DNA of 64,000 nt. Source: Winogradskyella litoriviva (GTDB taxonomy: Bacteria; Bacteroidota; Bacteroidia; Flavobacteriales; Flavobacteriaceae). Location of the stretch: the NCBI RefSeq assembly GCF_013249065.1, contig NZ_JABRWQ010000004.1, positions 434,001 to 498,000 of the forward strand, in the 5' to 3' direction. The notes beneath the pieces were generated by a model, which saw only the letters and a list, made by a program, of their open reading frames with translations, was not told the origin of the DNA and did not search any database. Below, piece after piece: positions 54,824-62,600 of this stretch. Each line of letters opens with the position of its first letter. The stretch's first letter is position 1. A program made the position numbers and the translations under genes.

Positions 54824-55400
54824 CTTTCGTGTAATTAGTGTACTTATGTACAAGTTTTTCTTTTGCTCTTTTTAATCGCATTTTGACTGCGCTTTCTCCT
54901 ATATCTAAAGCTTCAGCCAATTCTTTAATTGATAAATTATCTTGATATTTTAATAATAAAATCATTTTTTCATCTGGTGAAATCAATTCCATAACCTTCT
55001 TCAACTGATCAACTCTCATACTTTCAAACTCTAAAGTAGAATCGATATCTTCACCTATATTTTCAATGTCAAAGTTTTCTGTACTTACTGACTTTTTTTC
55101 AAACTTCTTAGCTGTGTTTCTGGTGACATAATTTACACAATGATTATAAGTAAATGCATATAACCATGTAGAAAATTTAGACTTTCCTTTAAAACTAGCT
55201 AATTTAACAAATACTCTTAAAAATACATCTTGTGTTAAATCCTTAGCTTCATCCACACCATTGGCAAATCCATAACATTTGTTATAGACCATGCTTGAAT
55301 ATCTGTCGTACAAAACCTCGAACAACATAGTGTCGTTAGTTTTTACGATAGCTTCTACAAGCGCTTCATCAGTTAGGCTATGAATAGCGTCTTTCGTCAA
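54807..55400 (-). CDS. ECF-type RNA polymerase sigma factor
   Basis: A 197-residue sigma factor with region 2 (FEVLYDRYSSMVYNKCYGFANGVDEAKDLTQDVFLRVFVKL... FSTWLYAFTYNHCVNYV) and region 4 (SPDEKMILLLKYQDNLSIKELAEALDIGESAVKMRLKRAKEKL). The frame starts with TTG at 55400; no ATG fits. Its last codons overlap the start of the tiny gene, so the two are coupled. Confidence 0.9.
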   Translation of the reverse strand: MTKDAIHSLTDEALVEAIVKTNDTMLFEVLYDRYSSMVYNKCYGFANGVDEAKDLTQDVFLRVFVKLASFKGKSKFSTWLYAFTYNHCVNYVTRNTAKKFEKKSVSTENFDIENIGEDIDSTLEFESMRVDQLKKVMELISPDEKMILLLKYQDNLSIKELAEALDIGESAVKMRLKRAKEKLVHKYTNYTKDGKSI

Positions 55401-55480
55401 AGTGATTTTAAGTATGTTTTAGTTAGTTATAGTCTTAAGACACTTAAGTTTTTAATAGGTCACATCTATTAAAAAAAATC

Positions 55481-55885
55481 TTACTTTTTTAAATTCCCTT
55501 CAATATCTCCTAAATGATGCTGTAAAGCCCTTGCTGATATTTGAATCTCCCAAATTAATAAAATTAAAGACATAATTAATAAAATTAATCCAAATCCAAA
55601 AGCCCAAATAGCTACTATATTCAATTTTATGTAAATTAAGAACATAGTTAAAACACAGAACAACAAACTACTAATACCAGCAATTTGCATATATCTCGTT
55701 AATTTTACTCGTAATTTCAAATTATTAATTTGTCTTAAAATAGATGTATTTTGATGTTGAATATACTTTTCACTAAGGTTTCTTATTATAGCTGCATAGG
55801 CTAAAAAACGATTGGTATATGCAAGCATAATTAACGATATCGCCGAGAACAATAATGCTGGAGTTGTGAGTGTTAATTCTTCCAT
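55481..55885 (-). CDS. DUF2721 family membrane protein
   Basis: A 134-residue protein with three membrane segments: one N-terminal (TPALLFSAISLIMLAYTNRFLAYAAI) and two close together in the middle (IAGISSLLFCVLTMFLIYI; IVAIWAFGFGLILLIMSLILLIW). The order with a charged loop (LKLRVKLTRY) and a C-terminal EIQISARALQHHLGDIE matches DUF2721. Function unknown. It is upstream of the sigma factor by 80 bases. Confidence 0.78.
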   Translation of the reverse strand: MEELTLTTPALLFSAISLIMLAYTNRFLAYAAIIRNLSEKYIQHQNTSILRQINNLKLRVKLTRYMQIAGISSLLFCVLTMFLIYIKLNIVAIWAFGFGLILLIMSLILLIWEIQISARALQHHLGDIEGNLKK

Positions 55886-56105
55886 ATTTAGATTTTCAAC
55901 AAAATTAATGAATAAATATTGGTCAGTTAACCTTTTAATGCTGATAATTTTAGTAAAAGGACACCTTTAATCGAAAAGCGCTTTCCATTAATCGAAATTA
56001 TGAATAGGATATTTTGAATCCTTTATAAAATTCTTAACTTTAAGAAAATAAACACCCAAATCTAATCGTTGTATAGCTAATGCTATTCTATTGAAAACCT
56101 GCTAA

Positions 56106-56696
56106 ATGAGTGATTACTTACACAGAACCATCCCAAATTTAAAGCCTTTTTGCTTTGAACATCATCACGATTCTCATTTTATAAATCAACAATGGGTTTT
56201 AGTAAATGGTATCTCTAAGAAAAAATCTATTTACACCTTTAAAAAGGATAATGTTCTTGAAATATCTCGGAAAGACAATGTTATTAAAACCACGTGGACA
56301 ATAAATATTCAAAACAATTTTTCTATTGAAACTGAAGATGGCTTAATATCTGTGCAAGCTTATTTTAAAGATGATGACATTTTGGTATTAAATAATCTAG
56401 ATAAGGAAGAATTTGCTTTATATATTAATACTACCAATTACGAAGACGAATTAAATTCAGTAGAGGATATCAATACTTTTTTAAAGGAAAAATATAAAAA
56501 GAAAGTTAGTAATATTATTTACGATCATAAATTCTATTACATAGAACAATCTAAAGAATATGGACCTTTTAAGGTTGAAGAGTTAGCAGAAAAAGTAAAA
56601 TCTGGCGAAATTAGTGCTTATTGCTTTGTTAAAGATGTTAACGAGCATGACTATAGTAAGCGTATGCGAATTGAGGATTTACTACACGAACTTTAA
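56106..56696 (+). CDS. Hypothetical protein with GYF_2-like C-terminal domain
   Basis: A 196-residue soluble protein. The C-terminal about 55 residues (FYYIEQSKEYGPFKVEELAEKVKSGEISAYCFVKDV) follow the GYF_2/DUF4339 pattern with the WY-x-GP-like core (here YYIEQ...YGPF). The N-terminal half is beta-rich without a known domain. GYF-like domains bind proline-rich peptides in eukaryotes; in bacteria their role is unclear. Single gene, ended by a hairpin. Confidence 0.65.
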   Translation: MSDYLHRTIPNLKPFCFEHHHDSHFINQQWVLVNGISKKKSIYTFKKDNVLEISRKDNVIKTTWTINIQNNFSIETEDGLISVQAYFKDDDILVLNNLDKEEFALYINTTNYEDELNSVEDINTFLKEKYKKKVSNIIYDHKFYYIEQSKEYGPFKVEELAEKVKSGEISAYCFVKDVNEHDYSKRMRIEDLLHEL

Positions 56697-56719
56697 AACA
56701 ACCCTTAATCATTTTACAA

Positions 56720-56754
56720 AAAAAAGCGAAAATCTAAATTAGAAATTCGCTTGA
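56720..56754. terminator. Bidirectional terminator between convergent genes
   Basis: AAGCGAA (56724-56730) pairs with TTCGCTT (56746-56752), with a smaller internal stem TCTA/TAGA. The left flank is an A run, so the minus-strand transcript of fabV ends in T. Confidence 0.65.
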
Positions 56755-56774
56755 TTATAAAATTATTTGGTAAT

Positions 56775-57965
56775 TTATTCTTGCAATCCTGGAATAGCAA
56801 CCATTTCATCGACATCTTTATCGTAATCAATGCCATCTACATTAAAACCAAAGAGATTAAAGAAATCAGTTTTATAACCTTCTAAATCACCAATTTCTGG
56901 TAAAGTTTCGGTTGTTGCTTCTTTCCAAAGCTCTAAAACTTTAGCTTGTATATCATCTCGCATTTCCCAATCGTCTACTCTAATTCTTCCGGCTTCGTCT
57001 AATTGTAAATCTTCTGCATATAAACGCTCATTAAATAAACGTTCTATTTGCTCAATACAACCTTCGTGAATGTCTTCCTCCTTCATTACTTTATATAATA
57101 ATGAAATGTATAAAGGAATTACAGGAATAGCAGAACTCGCTTGTGTAACTAAAGCTTTATTTACAGAAACATAACCTTTTCCATTAATAGCTTTTAGAGA
57201 ATCTGTTATTTTAAAAGCAGTAGCTTCTAAATGGTCTTTTGCTCTACCTATGGTTCCTTTTCTATAAACGGCTTCCGTTAATGAAGGACCAATATAAGAA
57301 TATGCAACCGTTTTAAAATCTTCGGACAAAACGTTTTCAGACATTAAAAGGTCAATCCACATTTGCCAATCTTCACCACCCATTACAGCAACTGTATTGT
57401 CTATATCTTCATCTGAACAAGGTTCAATTGAAATTTCTTTTACCACACCAGTATGAAAATCTACTGTATTATTAGTAAACGTATCACCAATTGGTTTTAA
57501 AACCGATTTAAAACGTGTTCCAGAATCTGGATGCGTTCTCACAGGCGACGCTAAACTATAAATAAGCATATCTATTTTGCCTAAATCTTTCTTTATTAAA
57601 TTTAGGGTTTGAGCTTTAATTTCGTGAGAAAATGCATCACCATTTATACTCTTTGCATATAAACCATCTTTATGCGCTTGGGTTTCAAATGCTGCACTAT
57701 TGTACCAACCTGGTGAAGCTGGACGACCTTCTGTTGGTGGTTTTTCAAAAAACACACCAATGGTTGCTGCTTTAGAGCCATAAGCACTCGTAATTCTTGA
57801 TGCCAAGCCAAAACCTGTGGAGGCACCAATTACAAGTACATTTTTAGGACCATTTTTAGTAGGTTTAGATTTTATATATTCAATTTGATTTAATACATTT
57901 TTTTCACATCCTTTTGGGTGCGCTGTTAAACATATAAATCCTCTTGTTTTTGGTTCTATTATCAT
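56775..57965 (-). CDS. fabV: Trans-2-enoyl-[ACP/CoA] reductase
   Basis: A 396-residue FabV: the opening MIIEPKTRGFICLTAHPKGC, the NAD-binding VLVIGASTGFGLASRI, DGDAF-like NGDAFSHEIK, and the catalytic Y-x8-K pattern in VYRKGTIGRAKDHLE (Tyr and Lys). It reduces the 2,3 double bond in fatty acid elongation. FabV-type enzymes are known to be little affected by triclosan. It follows lpdA by 12 bases, so the two may share a transcript. Confidence 0.95.
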   Translation of the reverse strand: MIIEPKTRGFICLTAHPKGCEKNVLNQIEYIKSKPTKNGPKNVLVIGASTGFGLASRITSAYGSKAATIGVFFEKPPTEGRPASPGWYNSAAFETQAHKDGLYAKSINGDAFSHEIKAQTLNLIKKDLGKIDMLIYSLASPVRTHPDSGTRFKSVLKPIGDTFTNNTVDFHTGVVKEISIEPCSDEDIDNTVAVMGGEDWQMWIDLLMSENVLSEDFKTVAYSYIGPSLTEAVYRKGTIGRAKDHLEATAFKITDSLKAINGKGYVSVNKALVTQASSAIPVIPLYISLLYKVMKEEDIHEGCIEQIERLFNERLYAEDLQLDEAGRIRVDDWEMRDDIQAKVLELWKEATTETLPEIGDLEGYKTDFFNLFGFNVDGIDYDKDVDEMVAIPGLQE

Positions 57966-57977
57966 ATTATCTAAAAT

Positions 57978-59378
57978 CTAAATGTGTAAAGCTCTATCCT
58001 CAGTTGCTGCCAAAGCCGCTTCTTTTACAGCTTCTGCAAATGTTGGATGTGCATGAGACATACGAGAAATATCTTCTGCGGATGCTCTAAATTCCATAGC
58101 GGTTACTGCTTCTGCAATTAAATCTGCACAACGTGCACCAATCATGTGTACACCTAAAACTTCATCTGTAGATTTGTCTGCTAAGATTTTTACAAAACCA
58201 TCAATATCTCCACTTGCTCTTGCTCTACCTAAAGCTCTAAATGGAAACTGACCAACTTTATATTCTACATTATCTGCTTTTAATTCTTCTTCTGTTTTAC
58301 CAACAGCAGCTACTTCTGGCCATGTATAAACCACACCTGGAATTAAGTTATAATCTATATGTGGTTTTTGTCCTGCTATAGTTTCTGCAACAAAAACACC
58401 TTCTTCTTCCGCTTTGTGCGCTAACATTGCACCTTTAATTACGTCACCAATAGCGTAAATATTAGACACATTAGTTTGCAAATGTTCGTTAACTTCTACT
58501 TGTCCTCTATCGTTTAATTTTACACCTGCAGCCTCAGCATTTAAACCTGCTGTATATGGCTTACGTCCAACAGACACTAAACAATAATCACCTTTAAACT
58601 CAACAACTTCGCCTTTCTTGTTTTCAGCTTTTACAACGACCTCATCGCCATTTCGTTCAACGGATTGAACTTTATGAGACAGCATCATTTTGCATTTCGC
58701 TTTCTTAAAGACTTTATTTAATTCTTTAGATAAACCAGCATCCATGGTTGGTAAGATTCTGTCCATATATTCAATAACAGTCACCTCAGCACCTAAACGA
58801 CGATACACTTGCCCAAGCTCTAAACCAATAACACCTCCACCAATGATAATCATGTGTTTTGGAATTTCTTTTAGTTTTAAAGCTTCTGTAGAGGTTATAA
58901 TACGCTCTTTATCTAAAGTAATAAATGGTAACGTTGATGGTTTAGAACCTGTAGCAATAATAATTTTCTTTGCTTCAATCTCTTGTGCATCTTTACCTTC
59001 TATAGTAATATGAGTTGCATCTTTAAAAGCCCCTATTCCTTCAAAAACGTCGATGTTATTTTTCTTCATTAAGAAATCAATTCCACCTGTAGTTTGGTCT
59101 ACAACAGCTTGCTTACGACCAATCATTTTCTCTAAGTTTACTTTAATGTCACCAGGTATTTCGATACCATGGTCTTCAAAATGTTTTGTAGCTTCTTCGT
59201 AATGGTGAGAGGAACTCAACAAGGCTTTACTTGGAATACAACCTACATTTAAACAGGTACCACCTAGCGTAGAATATTTTTCAATAATTGCAGTTTTCAT
59301 GCCTAATTGTGCGCAACGTATTGCTGCTACATATCCACCAGGTCCAGAACCTATTACTGCTACATCATATGATTTCAT
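57978..59378 (-). CDS. lpdA: Dihydrolipoyl dehydrogenase
   Basis: A 466-residue FAD disulfide oxidoreductase, the E3 part of 2-oxoacid dehydrogenase and glycine cleavage complexes. FAD binding at VAVIGSGPGGYVAAIRCAQLG, redox disulfide in GGTCLNVGCIPSKAL (about residues 41-55), NAD binding at IIGGGVIGLELGQVYRRLG, and the C-terminal SHAHPTFAEAVKEAAL with the His-Glu pair. No E1 or E2 genes are adjacent. It has a good promoter upstream. Confidence 0.97.
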   Translation of the reverse strand: MKSYDVAVIGSGPGGYVAAIRCAQLGMKTAIIEKYSTLGGTCLNVGCIPSKALLSSSHHYEEATKHFEDHGIEIPGDIKVNLEKMIGRKQAVVDQTTGGIDFLMKKNNIDVFEGIGAFKDATHITIEGKDAQEIEAKKIIIATGSKPSTLPFITLDKERIITSTEALKLKEIPKHMIIIGGGVIGLELGQVYRRLGAEVTVIEYMDRILPTMDAGLSKELNKVFKKAKCKMMLSHKVQSVERNGDEVVVKAENKKGEVVEFKGDYCLVSVGRKPYTAGLNAEAAGVKLNDRGQVEVNEHLQTNVSNIYAIGDVIKGAMLAHKAEEEGVFVAETIAGQKPHIDYNLIPGVVYTWPEVAAVGKTEEELKADNVEYKVGQFPFRALGRARASGDIDGFVKILADKSTDEVLGVHMIGARCADLIAEAVTAMEFRASAEDISRMSHAHPTFAEAVKEAALAATEDRALHI

Positions 59379-59697
59379 AGAGATATTTTTTGTCTAATTA
59401 GAATTAATACAAACAAAAGTACAAATGTTTTGCGGGAAGGCAAACGGCTATGACCTTGAATTTATGATTTATGTTTTTTATCATAATAGATTTATTAATC
59501 CAAGATTGTGATTTTAGATCTTAATTATAGATTTCATAATGTTATTATATATTGTAGTATGTGTAATTTTATTCTTTAAATATTCTCCACCATTTTAATA
59601 AAAAGACCCTTTAGTTTTAATGCTCAGATTCGGCTAGAATCAAATTTTCTTAAAAATACTTAATCGTGAGTCTCTATTGCAAAAGTTATATTTCATT
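59379..59697. other. 319-base region between lpdA and the giant T9SS gene
   Basis: Contains the lpdA promoter close to its left end. The remaining about 250 bases are AT-rich; no gene, RNA or strong hairpin was recognised, and no clear terminator for the large upstream gene was found. Confidence 0.5.
59414..59443 (-). promoter_or_regulatory. Promoter of lpdA (and probably fabV)
   Basis: On the minus strand TACTTTTG (59414-59421) matches the -7 box and TTTG (59441-59444 region) lies 19 bases upstream as the -33 element, the best full match to the Bacteroidota consensus in this window. Confidence 0.6.
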
Positions 59698-62600
59698 TTA
59701 TCTTACCAAACTAAAATGACCTCTTAAAATTTTCCCATCTTTATATAAAATTGAATACCAATAATCGCTACTTGGTAAAAGTTTTCCATTATAATTACCA
59801 CTCCAGCTCCAACCTGTTGAAGAATTATTCATTTTATTCATTGTTTTCCCATAACGATTAAAAATTATAACTTCTGAAACATTGTTTAACTCATTAGGCA
59901 CAATCCAAAAATCATTAACTCCATCATCATTAGGTGTAAAAAACTGAGGAATAACCTCTTTGTATGATTCTGTTGTAAAACTTTCTTCTGAACAACCTAC
60001 AGCATTACCATCGGCATTATATGGGATTATTGATACGTATATTGTATTGTCCTCTGGCAAATCTGCTAGTAAATCATAAGTTAACACATTGCCCATATCC
60101 AAACTGTTTACTATATCGTTACCGCCAGAACTTGTGCCAACGGTTAAAATATATCCTGTAGCATTAGATACAGCATTCCAAAATAAATCGGTATTTACCA
60201 ATACACTAGTAGAACCAGAACTTGGTGAATTTAGAGTGGTACAGTTTGGTAGAGCTAAAAGGTCTTCAGTTGTAAAAATCTCTTCTGAACAACCTGTAGC
60301 AATACCATCGGCACTGTATGGAATTATTGAAACATAAATTGTAGAATCCTCTGGTAAATCTGTTAGTAAATCATAAGTCAAAACATTACCAACATCTAAT
60401 CCGTTTATTATATCAGTTCCACCTGTACTAGTTCCAACATTTAATATATAACCTGTTGCTCCAGCAACTGCTGTCCAAGATAAATCCGCATCAATTGCAA
60501 CATTAGTTGTGCCCGAAGTAGGCGAACTCAAATTCGTACAATTGGGAGGAAACAAAAGGTCTTCAGTTGTAAAACTCTCTTCTGTACAACCTGTGGCATC
60601 ACCATCGGCACTGTATGGAATTATTGATAAATAAATTGTAGAATCCTCTGGTAAATCTGCTGGTAAATCGTAAGTCAATACATTACCAACATCTAATCCG
60701 TTTATAATATCAAAACCTCCTGATTCGGAACCTACAGTAAGTGTATAACCTGTTGCATCTGCAACAGCGTTCCAGCTTATATCTGTACTAACAGAAACGT
60801 TTGTTGTTCCAGATAATGGGGAATTTAAATTCGTACAATCTAAGTTAAAAGGAAGGTCTCCTGTAATAAAACTTTCATGTGTACAACCATTAATAGCATC
60901 ACCATTTGAATTATAAGGAATAATCCTAACAAATATTTGAGTATTTGGAGGTAAGTCAAAAGGTAAATCATAAATTAAAGAATTTCCGACATCAAACTCA
61001 CCGAAGAAGATAGTGTTAGTTCCTAAATTTATTCTGTATCCAGTGGCATTTATAACTGAGTTCCAATTAAAATTTGTAGCAACAGAAACATCTATATCAC
61101 CAGCCAACGGACTTATTAATGTTGTACATTCTGGTAGAATTAACGCTGTAACAAAACTCTCTTCAGCACAGCCTGCAGCTTCACCATCAATATTATAAGG
61201 TATAACAGTTACAAATATTTGAGTATTGTCTGGTAAATCCGATGGTAAATCATAAGTCAATACATTGCCGACATCTACACCGTTTAGGATATCAGTTCCA
61301 CCTGAACTAGTGCCAACCGTTAAGATGTAACCTGTAGCTTCTGAAATTGCCGCCCAAGATAAATCAGTATTGACAGAAATATCAACCGAGCCCGAAGTAG
61401 GCGAACTTAAACTAGTACAATTTGGAGGAAACAATAGGTCTTCTGTTGTAAAACTTTCTTCTGCACAACCTGTAGCATCACCATCTGCATTGTATGGAAT
61501 TATTGATACATAAATTATAGTATTCTCTGGTAAATCTGCTGGTAAATCATAAGTCAATACATTGCCAACATCTACAGCGTTTAGGATATCAGTTCCTCCT
61601 GAACTTGTGCTAACCGATAAAATGTAACCTGTAGCTTCTGTAACTGCTGTCCATGTTAAATCAGTATCCACTGGGATATTGTCCGAGCCCGAAGTAGGCG
61701 AACTTAAACTGGTACAATTTGGAGGAAACAATAGGTCTTCTGTTGTAAAACTTTCTTCTGTACAAGCTGTGGCATCACCATCGGCATTATATGGAATTAT
61801 TGATACATAAATTGTAGTATTCTCTGGCAAATTTGCCGGTAAATCATAAGTCAATACATTGCCAACATCTAATCCATTTATAATATCTGTACCTCCAGAA
61901 CTCGTTCCAACTGTTATGGTATAACCTGTAGCACTTGCTACTGCTGTCCATGTGAAATTAGTGTCAATCGCTATATTAATGGAGCCTGACATAGGAGAAC
62001 TGAGACTCGTACATGCCAACGGTGGTGTAATCGTTAATAAAAATTCTTCCTCAGAAAAACAAGTTGGACTTGCATAATCATAGATATAAAGCGTTATCGG
62101 ATAACTAGGAAAATTAGCATAATTAATAACATCACTAGCATTGTAAACTGTCCCAGTGCCATCTGGTCCTGTATAATAGGCTTCATTACCTGTTAAGTTA
62201 GTTCCTGTTATCACAGGTAAGGTATAACTACCTGATGCCGTTTGGTCTAGTAAACCATCTACTGTTGGGCCAGCAAAACCACCATCAGAAATGCTCCAAT
62301 TATAACTTGCAATCATATTGGCTCGTGCAGCTGCACCAGCACAATATTCACTGTAGCCTCCATCAAAAGGAACATTTAGGTTTAAATTTTGAGCATTCCA
62401 ACCAATTAATAAGCTGTCATAATTCGCAATAGACAGGGTTGCATTCATAAATATATTCGTTGCAGTTTGTAAGCTAGTTACATTCCATGCTCCCAAATCC
62501 TGATCAAAACTAACAGCAGTAGCAAACATGGTGTCCATAGTAGATACGTTTCCAGTATCCCAATTTCCTATATTTTGATTAAATAGATCTGCATCATGAA

